A stretch of DNA of 64,000 nucleotides from Anaerosporobacter mobilis DSM 15930. GTDB lineage: Bacteria; Bacillota; Clostridia; Lachnospirales; Lachnospiraceae. Numbering within the stretch: the first letter of the stretch is position 1; the number at the start of each line of letters is the position of its first letter. The translations under genes and the position numbers were made by a program. The notes beneath the pieces were generated by a model. The model was not told where the DNA came from and ran no database searches. It saw only the letters and a list, made by a program, of their open reading frames with translations. Positions 25,216 to 34,117 of this stretch are shown here, piece by piece. The stretch covers positions 372,001 through 436,000 of the forward strand of contig NZ_FRCP01000005.1 of NCBI RefSeq assembly GCF_900142955.1, written 5' to 3'.

Positions 25216-27156
25216 TTAGCTTTGTTCCAATAATCCCGTATACAATTGATAATATGTTCCTTTCTTTAAAAGTAAACGTTCATGATTGCCTCGCTCAATA
25301 ATATTACCTTTATCAAGTACCATAATTACGTCTGCATTCTTGATTGTAGACAATCTATGAGCAATTACGAATACCGTTCTACCATGCATTAGACGATCCA
25401 TACCCTCTTGAACTATCTTCTCTGTTCTTGTATCAATACTTGATGTAGCTTCATCTAGGATTAATACCGGTGGATTTGCTATAGCTGCTCTAGCAATTGC
25501 AAGTAACTGGCGTTGCCCTTGTGATAAGTTGCTACCATCTCCTGTTAAAACCGTATTATACCCTTCAGGTAAATGCTTAATAAAATAATGTGCATTGGCT
25601 AACTTCGCTGCTTCTATAACTTCTTCATCTGTTGCATCTAATCGACCATATCGAATGTTATCCATAACCGTACCAGTGAATAGATGGGTATCTTGTAATA
25701 CAATTCCTAGAGAGCGACGAAGGTCTGCTTTCTTAATTTTATTGATATTGATACCATCATATCGAATCTTACCGTCTTGAATATCATAGAAACGATTAAT
25801 CAAGTTTGTAATTGTTGTCTTACCTGCTCCAGTTGCCCCAACGAATGCTATCTTCTGCCCTTGTTTCGCATCTATAACTATATCATGAAGAATAATCTTA
25901 TCATCGTTATATCCAAAATCAACATGGTCAAATACAACGTCCCCACTCATCTGTTGGTAAGTTATGGAGTTGTCAGCCTTATGATAATGCTTCCATGCCC
26001 AGATTCCAGTTCTTTTCTCTACTTCGGTAATTTCACCTGAATCTGAGATTGATGCATTCACAAGTTCTACATAACCATCATCTACTTCCGGTTCTTCATC
26101 TAATAATTTAAATACACGATCTGCTCCAGCAAGTGCCATAATAATAGAGTTAATCTGCTGTGATACCTGTGAAAACGGCATGAAGAAAGAACGGTTAAAT
26201 TGTAAGAATGAGGCTAACCCACCTAATGTAAATCCTCCAACATTGTAAATAGCAAGTAGTGCCCCTACTATTGCAGTTAGAACATAACTAATATGGCCTA
26301 AGTTACCAGTGATTGGCATTAGAATGTTTGCGTATTTGTTTGCATTGTTTGCACTCTCAAAGAGCTCTTCGTTTATCTCTTCAAAACGTTTTAGGTTCTC
26401 TTCTTCATGACAGAATACTTTAACAACCTTCTGCCCTTCCATCATCTCTTCAATGAAACCATTTACCTTACCAAGATTTCTTTGTTGGTCAATAAAATAG
26501 GTGCCACTCTTTGATGCAATTTTTTTAGTTACAATCAGCATTACAATAACCATCACAATCGTAACCAGCGTTAACGAAACATTCAAGATTATCATGGATA
26601 TGAATACACTTACAATTGTTATTAATGAAGAAATTACCTGTGGAATACTTTGACTAATCATCTGACGTAACGTATCCGTATCGTTGGTATAGATACTCAT
26701 GATATCGCCATGTGCATGGGTATCAAAATATTTGATTGGCAATGTTTCCATGTGTTTGAACAAATCATTACGTATACTTCTCATCGTTCCTTGGGCTACA
26801 TTAACCATCATTCTTGAATATGCCCATGTTGAAACTACTCCAACGAGATATACAAGTGCCATCTTACCTAATACCTGTAATAAGGATGAAAAGTCTGGGT
26901 TTTGTTGCCCTAAGAATGGCATAATGTAATCATCAATTAGATTCTTAATGAACATGGTTCCCATAACACTAGCCAAGGAGCTAATAAAGATGCATATAAT
27001 AACCGCAATACATGCAACTCGGTATTTTTTTAATATATATGCTAACATACGTTTCATAATCTTGCCTGGGTTTTCAAGTTTTGACTTGGGACCCATTACC
27101 ATTCCTTGTCCCGGTCCTTTGGCTGTTCTTTGTACCTGTTGTCTATTTACTGCCAT
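25216..27156 (-). CDS. ABC multidrug-type exporter subunit (second)
   Basis: A 646-residue fused permease/ATPase. The N-terminal 30 residues (QQVQRTAKGPGQGMVMGPKS) are low-complexity and soluble; six membrane segments follow to about residue 345. The ATPase shows GATGAGKTTITNL, LQDTHLFTGTVMDNI, LSQGQRQLLAIARA, LILDEATSSIDTR and AHRLSTI. The catalytic Glu after Walker B is present. There is an insert between the membrane and ATPase domains (about residues 380-410). The ATG at 27156 with GAAAGGAG overlaps the preceding gene by 14 bases. With its partner it forms a BmrCD/LmrCD-like heterodimer. Confidence 0.88.
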   Translation of the reverse strand: MAVNRQQVQRTAKGPGQGMVMGPKSKLENPGKIMKRMLAYILKKYRVACIAVIICIFISSLASVMGTMFIKNLIDDYIMPFLGQQNPDFSSLLQVLGKMALVYLVGVVSTWAYSRMMVNVAQGTMRSIRNDLFKHMETLPIKYFDTHAHGDIMSIYTNDTDTLRQMISQSIPQVISSLITIVSVFISMIILNVSLTLVTIVMVIVMLIVTKKIASKSGTYFIDQQRNLGKVNGFIEEMMEGQKVVKVFCHEEENLKRFEEINEELFESANNANKYANILMPITGNLGHISYVLTAIVGALLAIYNVGGFTLGGLASFLQFNRSFFMPFSQVSQQINSIIMALAGADRVFKLLDEEPEVDDGYVELVNASISDSGEITEVEKRTGIWAWKHYHKADNSITYQQMSGDVVFDHVDFGYNDDKIILHDIVIDAKQGQKIAFVGATGAGKTTITNLINRFYDIQDGKIRYDGININKIKKADLRRSLGIVLQDTHLFTGTVMDNIRYGRLDATDEEVIEAAKLANAHYFIKHLPEGYNTVLTGDGSNLSQGQRQLLAIARAAIANPPVLILDEATSSIDTRTEKIVQEGMDRLMHGRTVFVIAHRLSTIKNADVIMVLDKGNIIERGNHERLLLKKGTYYQLYTGLLEQS

Positions 27157-28894
27157 TTTGATCCGCTCCTTTCGTTTGAGATTCATATACATCACGGTAG
27201 ATGTCACTACTTACAAGGAGTTCTTCATGTGTTCCAATATCAGATATTGCACCTTCATTCAACACAATAATTTGATCTGCATCTTGAACCGAAGTAATTC
27301 TCTGCGCAATAATAATCTTTGTTGTATTCGGAATTTCCTCTTTGAATGCCTTGCGAATTAAAGTGTCTGTTCTTGTATCTACAGCACTTGTAGAATCATC
27401 TAAGATTAAGATTTTAGGTTTCTTAAGTAATGCTCTTGCTATACATAATCTTTGCTTTTGCCCACCAGACACATTGCTACCACCTTGTTCAATGAATGTA
27501 TCATATCCATTAGGGAACTGACGAATGAACTCATCTGCCTGTGCTAACTTACATGCATGAATCATCTGGTCCTCTGTTGCCTGCTTATCTCCCCACCTAA
27601 GATTCTCTTTGATGGTACCAGAGAATAGTACATTATTTTGTAGAACCATAGCTACTTCATCTCTAAGCGCCTCCATATCATAATCTCTTACATCTACACC
27701 ACCAACTAAGACTTTACCAGCAGTTACATCATAAAGTCTTGGGATAAGCTGTACAAGAGATGATTTGGCACTACCTGTTCCACCGATAATCCCAACTGTT
27801 TGACCTGATTGTATCTTGAAATTAATATTTCTTAATACATTAGACTCCTCCTCTCCTTCATCATGTTTCTTGTATGTAAAGGATACATCATCGAATTCAA
27901 TAGAACCATCTTTCACAACCTTCATAGAATCTTCTTTATTCGTTAAATCAGACTTTTCATTAATTACTTCAGCGATACGATCTCCAGACGCTTTTGACAT
28001 GGTAATCATAACAAACATCATTGAAATCATCATTAGACTCATTAAGATATTCATAACGTAACTGAATAAACTCATTAATTGTCCTGTTGTTAAAGAACCT
28101 CCAACAATCATCTTCGCACCAAACCATGATAATAATAAGATACATGAATACATAGCAAATTGCATGGCTGGCGTATTACAGATCAAGATTTTCTCCGCTT
28201 TTACAAACATGCAATATACATTCGTACACGCTTTTTTAAACTTACTAATCTCATAATCTTCTCTAACATAAGCTTTGACTACGCGAATTGCATTGATATT
28301 CTCCTGAACACTTGCATTCAAATCATCATACTTACGAAATACGGTTAAGAAGATTGGATGTGCATTACTAATAATTATGAATAATACTACTCCTAGGAAA
28401 ACAATTGCTCCTAAGAAAATGAACGCTAACCTTGCATTAATTAAGAACGCCATAATCATTGCAAAGATTAACATGAACGGTGCCCTAGCACACATTCTTA
28501 TAACCATTTGATAAGAATTCTGCACATTAGTTACATCTGTAGTTAAACGTGTCACTAGACCTGCTGTAGAATATTTATCAATATTAGCAAAGGAATAATT
28601 TTGTATATTTTTGAACATAGCATTTCTTATGTTTTTTGCAAATCCGGTACTTGCTCTCGCAGCAACTTTACCTGACATCGCACCAAATGTTAGTGATAAC
28701 ATAGCTACTGCTATCATACAAAGTCCCATAATACAAACATGACGTATATTTCCCTTCTCAACGCCATTATCAATGATAGAAGCCATCATGACTGGAATGA
28801 TTATCTCCATAATAACTTCTAAGGTAATAAAAACTGGAGCCAGTATTGAGTCCCTTTTATACTCTTTGACTTCAGCTAATAATGTTTTTAACAT
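27143..28894 (-). CDS. ABC multidrug-type exporter subunit (first)
   Basis: A 583-residue half-transporter with six membrane segments (residues 15-310) and an ATPase domain: GGTGSAKSSLVQLI, LQNNVLFSGTIKENL, VSGGQKQRLCIARA, LILDDSTSAVDTR. The Walker B is followed by Asp (DDS) rather than Glu, as in the degenerate-site subunit of heterodimeric exporters such as BmrC or LmrC. The gene follows a MarR gene by about 150 bases, from which it is separated by a terminator and two MarR-type operator sites, so induction by MarR ligands is likely. Confidence 0.9.
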   Translation of the reverse strand: MLKTLLAEVKEYKRDSILAPVFITLEVIMEIIIPVMMASIIDNGVEKGNIRHVCIMGLCMIAVAMLSLTFGAMSGKVAARASTGFAKNIRNAMFKNIQNYSFANIDKYSTAGLVTRLTTDVTNVQNSYQMVIRMCARAPFMLIFAMIMAFLINARLAFIFLGAIVFLGVVLFIIISNAHPIFLTVFRKYDDLNASVQENINAIRVVKAYVREDYEISKFKKACTNVYCMFVKAEKILICNTPAMQFAMYSCILLLSWFGAKMIVGGSLTTGQLMSLFSYVMNILMSLMMISMMFVMITMSKASGDRIAEVINEKSDLTNKEDSMKVVKDGSIEFDDVSFTYKKHDEGEEESNVLRNINFKIQSGQTVGIIGGTGSAKSSLVQLIPRLYDVTAGKVLVGGVDVRDYDMEALRDEVAMVLQNNVLFSGTIKENLRWGDKQATEDQMIHACKLAQADEFIRQFPNGYDTFIEQGGSNVSGGQKQRLCIARALLKKPKILILDDSTSAVDTRTDTLIRKAFKEEIPNTTKIIIAQRITSVQDADQIIVLNEGAISDIGTHEELLVSSDIYRDVYESQTKGADQNGSK

Positions 28895-28937
28895 ATAAAT
28901 CCTCCTATCTTTTACTATAATCTTTTGTCTAAATCTG

Positions 28938-28964
28938 TTAGCTCCCTATCTGTAAGCTTCCTAA
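28938..28964 (-). promoter_or_regulatory. Paired MarR-type operator sites before the exporter operon
   Basis: TTAGCTCCCTA (28938-28948) and TAAGCTTCCTAA (28953-28964) are two close copies of the TTAG-NNNN-CTAA palindrome that also overlaps the MarR promoter. They lie about 45 bases upstream of the exporter start codon. Confidence 0.6.
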
Positions 28965-28977
28965 CATTCTCTGCTAA

Positions 28978-29014
28978 AATAATAGAAAGCACTTGTTATG
29001 AGCTTTCTATTATT
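28978..29014 (-). terminator. Terminator between marR and the exporter genes
   Basis: A perfect 13-base stem AATAATAGAAAGC/GCTTTCTATTATT with an 11-base loop lies directly after the MarR gene; the following minus-strand bases are ATTTTAG. Partial read-through is possible. Confidence 0.65.
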
Positions 29015-29047
29015 ATTATGAAAATAGAAAAGTATATACCATACTCC

Positions 29048-29488
29048 TTAATTACCCTCTAGCTTCTTTCTAAGCTTAGCTGTAATCTTGAAAAACATCT
29101 CTTGTTCTTCCTTCGTTAGACATTCAGAAAGTTCACGTTCGAACTCGTTAATGTTTGAATGAATCTCTTCATTCAAATCAATTGCTTTCTGTGTAAGTAC
29201 TAACTTCTTAAGTCTAGCATCATGTGCTACAGGAAGACGATTCAGATAACCATTTTTCTCCATCAACTGCAAAATTCCCGTTGCGGTTGAACGACGAATC
29301 TTAAATTCTTTCTCAATATCCTTTTGAAAAACATCATGATTCTTACTCTCATCATGTATGTATCCAATAATCCAACCATGCATCTTTGTATAATCACGAT
29401 TATGAAACTTTGATAGTTTAGCATCAACATTTCTCATTAATAGATTTGAAACTGTTTTAATTTCAAAACCGATCAGTTGAGTTGGCAT
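29048..29488 (-). CDS. MarR-family transcriptional regulator
   Basis: A 146-residue winged-helix repressor: helical N-terminus (IGFEIKTVSNLLMRNVD), recognition region FQKDIEKEFKIRRSTATGILQLMEKNGYLNR, wing DARLKKLVLT, and a C-terminal dimerisation helix. The ATG at 29488 follows AAAGGAGGAG; the preceding TTG is less likely. The gene sits upstream of a heterodimeric ABC exporter in the same direction. Matching palindromes overlap its own promoter and precede the exporter, so it very probably represses both. Confidence 0.9.
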   Translation of the reverse strand: MPTQLIGFEIKTVSNLLMRNVDAKLSKFHNRDYTKMHGWIIGYIHDESKNHDVFQKDIEKEFKIRRSTATGILQLMEKNGYLNRLPVAHDARLKKLVLTQKAIDLNEEIHSNINEFERELSECLTKEEQEMFFKITAKLRKKLEGN

Positions 29489-29507
29489 CAATACTCTCCT
29501 CCTTTTG

Positions 29508-29570
29508 TTAGCTTCCTAATCTTTTTTGTTAGCACCCTAACATTGTATTGCTATCTAACATTTTTGTCAA
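29508..29570 (-). promoter_or_regulatory. marR promoter with overlapping operators
   Basis: TTGACA (29565-29570), a 17-base spacer and TACAAT (29542-29547) form a strong promoter. TTAGCACCCTAA (29529-29540) abuts the -10 box and TTAGCTTCCTAA (29508-29519) lies one helical turn or two further down; a half-site GTTAGATAGC sits in the spacer. This is a classic repressor-blocked promoter layout. Confidence 0.75.
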
Positions 29571-29615
29571 GAAATAATTTTGTTAGAAAGGTTACTTAGT
29601 GTAATCAACAAACCA

Positions 29616-30527
29616 CTACCAGTATTTTTTCTTTTTGAACAATAATAAGCTACCTATTACGATTAATGCACTGATTAAAATAACCATAGGATACCCAAAT
29701 CTCCAAGATATTTCAGGCATATAGACAAAGTTCATTCCATACCAACCAACAATCAAAGTAAGTGGTAGGAAAATCGTAGTTACAATTGTTAGGACCTTCA
29801 TTACATTGTTCTGCCTAATACCAATTTCCGATTGATACACATCTTGTACTTGCATAGCGTATTCTCGCAACGTCTGTGTCTCATTCTGTAACCTTGATGC
29901 ACGATCCGTAAATACACGGAATGTAGCATAACCTTCCTTTTCAAAGAACTCTTCTTCATTATCTAAAATCTCTTCACCTAGATCTGTCATCTGACTATAA
30001 TAACGATATAATTTTGCAATCATTTTCTTTATCTCTAACATCTTAGTATTAAAATTATCAAGAGTTCCTTTTAATACATATTCTTCAATCTTAGAGATTT
30101 CTTGTTCGATTAATTCAAGGAATAACAAATCATTTTCAATAAGGTTTATAAGCACATCGTACAGGAGTCGTTCCAACGAATATTTACGACGAATCTTCTC
30201 CTGTGCAATACGATTAATCTCATCTACAATTGTATTGCTATCATCTATAAAGATAATCTTTCCTTCAATAATATAGAATACAAATTCTTTATGGCTCATA
30301 TGTTCTTTAGGAATTGGAACATAACAAGTTCCAAACAGATAACCAATATGACGCTCAACTTTACAAAAATGAACATTCTCTATGGATTGAGTCAATTGGT
30401 ACTTGTTTTGTAGCTTCTTTTCTTCTTTCCATTGCTTATGATTAAAAACTGCAACTACGTTTCGTTCCTCAAGAAATGTATTCTTATCAACAGGTACTAC
30501 CTGTTCATTATCTACCCTAAAATACAT
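29616..30527 (-). CDS. corA: CorA-family magnesium/divalent cation channel
   Basis: A 303-residue membrane protein with a large cytoplasmic N-terminal domain, a long helix with coiled-coil character (residues 135-235), and two C-terminal membrane segments. The selectivity motif GMN is present in YGMNFVYMPEI, and the protein ends with KKKKYW. This fits CorA pentameric Mg2+ channels; zinc or cobalt transport cannot be excluded. AGAAAGG precedes the ATG. It is a single gene; no M-box riboswitch is visible in the short leader. Confidence 0.88.
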   Translation of the reverse strand: MYFRVDNEQVVPVDKNTFLEERNVVAVFNHKQWKEEKKLQNKYQLTQSIENVHFCKVERHIGYLFGTCYVPIPKEHMSHKEFVFYIIEGKIIFIDDSNTIVDEINRIAQEKIRRKYSLERLLYDVLINLIENDLLFLELIEQEISKIEEYVLKGTLDNFNTKMLEIKKMIAKLYRYYSQMTDLGEEILDNEEEFFEKEGYATFRVFTDRASRLQNETQTLREYAMQVQDVYQSEIGIRQNNVMKVLTIVTTIFLPLTLIVGWYGMNFVYMPEISWRFGYPMVILISALIVIGSLLLFKKKKYW

Positions 30528-30601
30528 TCAAGTACCGCCTTTCTACTTATGCTATGTAAAATGCAATCAGGTATATTCTAACCAGAAAATCCAAGCATTA
30601 T

Positions 30602-31078
30602 TTAGTCATTCTGAGAACAATTCGCGGCATCAATAGCGATTACCAACATTAACCCTTGAATCTCATCTGCTGGATTGTTAAAGTCTATTACATACGTATC
30701 TCCCCAATTAAGAATCTCTTTCTCAATATTCATAATTGTAGAACTACCATTCGTAACCTCGTAATTCCAACCAAGGAAATCCCCATCTACATTCCAACCA
30801 TTATATTCAATCTCATATCTTGGTCGGAATAATGTAAACTTCTTCTGGATTTCACCAATCACTCGACCTCTAATCTCCACTTCAAATCGGGGCATTAAGG
30901 AGAACAATTTCTGATGTATTACTCCTATCTCTTCACTCGTACGCGAATCATATACATGAATTTGGTGACCAAGGGAAAAGAATTCTCCCTTAACAAAATA
31001 TTTTGCATTGCCATATTCATCATAGACATCATATGTATCCGACCAAGAAAAAACTCTTTGTTTAATTAATAATTTCAT
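30602..31078 (-). CDS. LURP-one-related (YxjI-like) protein
   Basis: A 158-residue beta-rich soluble protein with the tubby-like LURP-one pattern: MKLLIKQRVFSWSDTYDVYD, repeated strands, WNVDGDFLGWNYEV and NWGDTYVID. The family is conserved in Firmicutes and plants; its biochemical role is not established. GGAAGG precedes the ATG at long spacing. It ends 74 bases before corA's start region in the same direction but there is no sign of coupling. Confidence 0.8.
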   Translation of the reverse strand: MKLLIKQRVFSWSDTYDVYDEYGNAKYFVKGEFFSLGHQIHVYDSRTSEEIGVIHQKLFSLMPRFEVEIRGRVIGEIQKKFTLFRPRYEIEYNGWNVDGDFLGWNYEVTNGSSTIMNIEKEILNWGDTYVIDFNNPADEIQGLMLVIAIDAANCSQND

Positions 31079-31207
31079 TTAAATACCATATCCTTCCCAA
31101 AACAATTCACGTTACATATCTATATGATAACCTACGACGATTAGAAATCAATAAGAAAATTATTAAGAATTCCTTCACAGACACCCACAGTGTATATAGT
31201 CTAATAC

Positions 31208-31263
31208 AAAGGGGGATTTGCAAAGTATTCATATACTCTGAACACCTTTTGCAAATCCCCTTT
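31208..31263. terminator. Terminator after the M3 peptidase gene
   Basis: AAAGGGGGATTTGCAAA and its complement (31247-31263, one bulge) make a strong stem after the peptidase stop codon. The trailing T-run is short (CCCTTTGTATT). Confidence 0.7.
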
Positions 31264-31305
31264 ACACTCCTGTTTAGCAATAGCTTTAATTAATTATAAC
31301 GATTA

Positions 31306-33009
31306 TTACATATCTTTAATTTGATCTAGTATAATATCTTTTACATAAGACATTGCTTTCTTAACGCTTCCTTCTTCAAATGGAATTGCTAAGTTTGAAT
31401 TTCTTAATGTTTCAAGATAGCTTAAACTTCCACCTACATTACATAATTTCATGTAGTCATTCCAAGCTTCTTCCTTATTCTCTGCATAACGTTTCTTAAG
31501 TTCCATTGCACCCATTGTAGTTAATGTATAATTGATGTAATAGAATGGGTATAGGAAGATATGAAGTTTGTGGTACCAGAAACCACCACGTTCCATGAAC
31601 TCATCCTCTTCATATTCTCTCCAAGGCATATACTTTTGTTCAAGTTTTCGCCATTCATACGTACGTTCCTTTGGTGTTAAATCTGGATTCGCATACATAA
31701 TATGTTGGAATTCATCTACCGCAACACCAAATGGTACGAATGTAACTGCTTCTTGAAGGTGAGCAAAACGATATTTATCAGCATCTTTACCAAAGAATTG
31801 CTCTACATATGGATAAGCAAACTGTTCCATTGCCATAGAATGAATCTCAGCAATATCTGTTGATTCGCTATAATAATTTGAAATTGGTTGATGACGCATT
31901 GCTTGGTATCCTGCAAAAGCGTGACCAAGTTCATGGGTAAGCACCTGCATATCAAAGATTGTTTGGTTAAAACATGAGAATACATATGGTGCCTTTAATG
32001 GTGTAAGGTATGTCATATATCCTGTTGACGCTTTGTTTGGTGTATTCTTAAGATCCATTAACTCATGTTCAATCATATAATCAATGAATTCTCCTGTTTC
32101 TTTGCTAATATCATGATACATCTCTCTTGCCTTATTAATCATGAAATCGTCATCACCCATTGGCTGTGCATTACCATCTGGAAATACGAATTTTTCATCA
32201 TACACTTTAATCTTGTCAACACCAATACGTCTTGCTTGCGCTTTGTATAATTCTTCACACAATGGAACGATTTCCTCTCGAACTTGCTCTCTGAATCTAG
32301 CAACCTCTTCTTGCCCATAATCTGATCTTCCTTGTTGTTTGTATCCAAGATTGATGAAGTTCTCGTCACCAAGACTTCTACCCATCTTATTACGGATATC
32401 AACTAACTCTCCAAAGATCTTTTCCATCTCTTCTTCGTTATCATGATAGAAATCAGAATAGGCTTTGAATGCTTTCTTACGAGTTTCACGATCTGGATTT
32501 TCAAAATATTTCTGAATACCATATAGATTCAATGTCTGTCCATCGAATGGAATCTCCGCTGTCGCCATAAGTTTTTGATATTGTGTTGTCAATAATCCTT
32601 CTCTTTGTAGATATGGAACAAGCTCAGGATTAAAACTATCTATCTCTCTTTGCATACCAATTAATAGCTGTTTTCCATATTCCTTCTCAAGATCAGCTAT
32701 ATATGGGCTAGCAAGGATTGCTTGGTTTAACCCAATGTTCGCTTCCATTGTTGTAGGTGCAGTAACAGTAATGAACTCAACTTCTTTTTCGTAGAATTCA
32801 TCTGTCGTATTCAAAGTATTACGAATTTGCGCGATTGTACACATAAACTCAAGCTTACCTGAACTCTCTAATACTTCAAGCATTGCATCTCTCATAACTT
32901 CATAACTATTTGCAGCCTTAACTTTTTTTGTAGTATCTTCAAGTTCTTTCACGAAGGCATCAAAGTCTGGTCGTATGTACTCTAATTCACTAAATTTAAA
33001 ATTTTCCAT
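31306..33009 (-). CDS. M3-family oligoendopeptidase (PepF-like)
   Basis: A 567-residue cytoplasmic zinc peptidase. The active site HELGH lies in VLTHELGHAFAGYQAM (about residues 355-370), with the downstream Glu in ADIAEIHSMAMEQ completing the zinc site. The helical N-terminal half and the C-terminal FWYHKLHIFLYPFYYINYT are typical of the M3B group. It would cleave imported or intracellular oligopeptides. GGAAGGAT precedes the ATG. A dispersed repeat element lies immediately upstream. Confidence 0.92.
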   Translation of the reverse strand: MENFKFSELEYIRPDFDAFVKELEDTTKKVKAANSYEVMRDAMLEVLESSGKLEFMCTIAQIRNTLNTTDEFYEKEVEFITVTAPTTMEANIGLNQAILASPYIADLEKEYGKQLLIGMQREIDSFNPELVPYLQREGLLTTQYQKLMATAEIPFDGQTLNLYGIQKYFENPDRETRKKAFKAYSDFYHDNEEEMEKIFGELVDIRNKMGRSLGDENFINLGYKQQGRSDYGQEEVARFREQVREEIVPLCEELYKAQARRIGVDKIKVYDEKFVFPDGNAQPMGDDDFMINKAREMYHDISKETGEFIDYMIEHELMDLKNTPNKASTGYMTYLTPLKAPYVFSCFNQTIFDMQVLTHELGHAFAGYQAMRHQPISNYYSESTDIAEIHSMAMEQFAYPYVEQFFGKDADKYRFAHLQEAVTFVPFGVAVDEFQHIMYANPDLTPKERTYEWRKLEQKYMPWREYEEDEFMERGGFWYHKLHIFLYPFYYINYTLTTMGAMELKKRYAENKEEAWNDYMKLCNVGGSLSYLETLRNSNLAIPFEEGSVKKAMSYVKDIILDQIKDM

Positions 33010-33038
33010 TAAACTATCCTTCCTTAATTCATTATTAT

Positions 33039-33106
33039 ACTTAAACTTCGCACTTGTAGATTTCGAAGAGTAGGAAACTGCTAGATTTTATGTGCGAAGT
33101 ATGAGT
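33039..33106. repeat. Dispersed inverted-end element, short copy
   Basis: ACTTAAACTTCGCA (33039-33052) and TGCGAAGTATGAGT (33093-33106) are inverted copies with two mismatches, enclosing 40 bases. The left end continues CTTG-AGAT as in the copy at 60067. It appears to be a deleted version of the elements at 49160 and 60067. Confidence 0.65.
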
Positions 33107-33232
33107 TACTATATAAAAATTATTATAATATAGTCAGCTTTAAAATACAATGTGTTCCGTTGTGTTTTACAATTAAGTACACCACGACTCTCAAAAAGAT
33201 AGCTCGCTTAACTCTCGAATCCAGTCTGCTTA

Positions 33233-33973
33233 CTACTCAAATTCTTTAACTTTCTTAAACAGTTGTGTACGACTACTAATTTCTAATTTACGATAGATAT
33301 TCATGATATGTTTCTTAATCGTGAAGATGCTAATCATCATCTCATCACTAATCTGATAATTATCTTTTCCTGCTAACATATTCTTAAGGACTTGGGTTTC
33401 TCTCGGTGTAAGGTTAAATCTATTGACAACTTCACTAACGGTGTATTTCACTCCTGATTGTTCTTGCACCTCCACAGATAATCGCAACGCAAGGTGTTCT
33501 TTTAATACATTACAGATTGCCATATCATCATATTCAAAATCTTGATTTCCAATATAACGATATAGATTTATTACACCCACTCTCTTATCTTCATAAGATA
33601 GGATAACATGTAAGGCGAATTGGAATTGATTTTCCTTATACAATGTATGAATATATCTTTTTTGTTCAAACAAATCCTCTTTTTGATAATCTGACTCTCT
33701 ATATACGATATTCGTATTCTTATCAAGGATATCTATATTAAGTCCTAACTCCCTCGCTGTCCTTTTGCCTTTTGCATGATAATGTAACGAGTTACTAAGA
33801 ACATATTCCTTATTCAATTCGTCATATAGATACAAATCAGCAGCATCGTATTCGATAAACATTCTCAGACTCTCGAATAGGCGACTAGTCATATCACTAA
33901 CGTTATGTATGGCGTATACCTTATAAATCAAATCACTTACAACCGCTAATTTACCATGCCATGATTCTCCCAT
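33233..33973 (-). CDS. LuxR-type regulator with GAF-like sensor domain
   Basis: A 246-residue regulator. Residues 10-165 look like a GAF-type ligand domain (ADLYLYDELNKEYVLSNSL; GVINLYRY). The C-terminal 60 residues are a LuxR helix-turn-helix (LTPRETQVLKNMLAGKDNYQIS, then FTIKKHIMNIYRKLEI). There is no receiver domain. It lies just after the terminator of the pyrimidine operon, in the same direction, so it may sense a metabolite for that operon, but this is only positional. The region between it and the M3 peptidase holds a repeat element. Confidence 0.8.
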   Translation of the reverse strand: MGESWHGKLAVVSDLIYKVYAIHNVSDMTSRLFESLRMFIEYDAADLYLYDELNKEYVLSNSLHYHAKGKRTARELGLNIDILDKNTNIVYRESDYQKEDLFEQKRYIHTLYKENQFQFALHVILSYEDKRVGVINLYRYIGNQDFEYDDMAICNVLKEHLALRLSVEVQEQSGVKYTVSEVVNRFNLTPRETQVLKNMLAGKDNYQISDEMMISIFTIKKHIMNIYRKLEISSRTQLFKKVKEFE

Positions 33974-34084
33974 ACTATTGCACCAATCCCTTCTTACAAA
34001 TCCATAATCTTACTATCTCTGACAGCGATGCTTCTTCCTGATATACGTCATTATTACCTAGCTAGAACATAGAAACAATAAAAA

Positions 34085-34117
34085 ATCTCAGCGAGGTCCT
34101 TTTCTCCTCACTGAGAT
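34085..34117 (-). terminator. Terminator overlapping the pucR stop codon
   Basis: ATCTCAGTGAGG pairs with CCTCGCTGAGAT and is followed by TTTTTTATTG on the minus strand. The TGA stop of the PucR-type gene is inside the stem. This marks the end of the hydantoinase operon. Confidence 0.85.
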
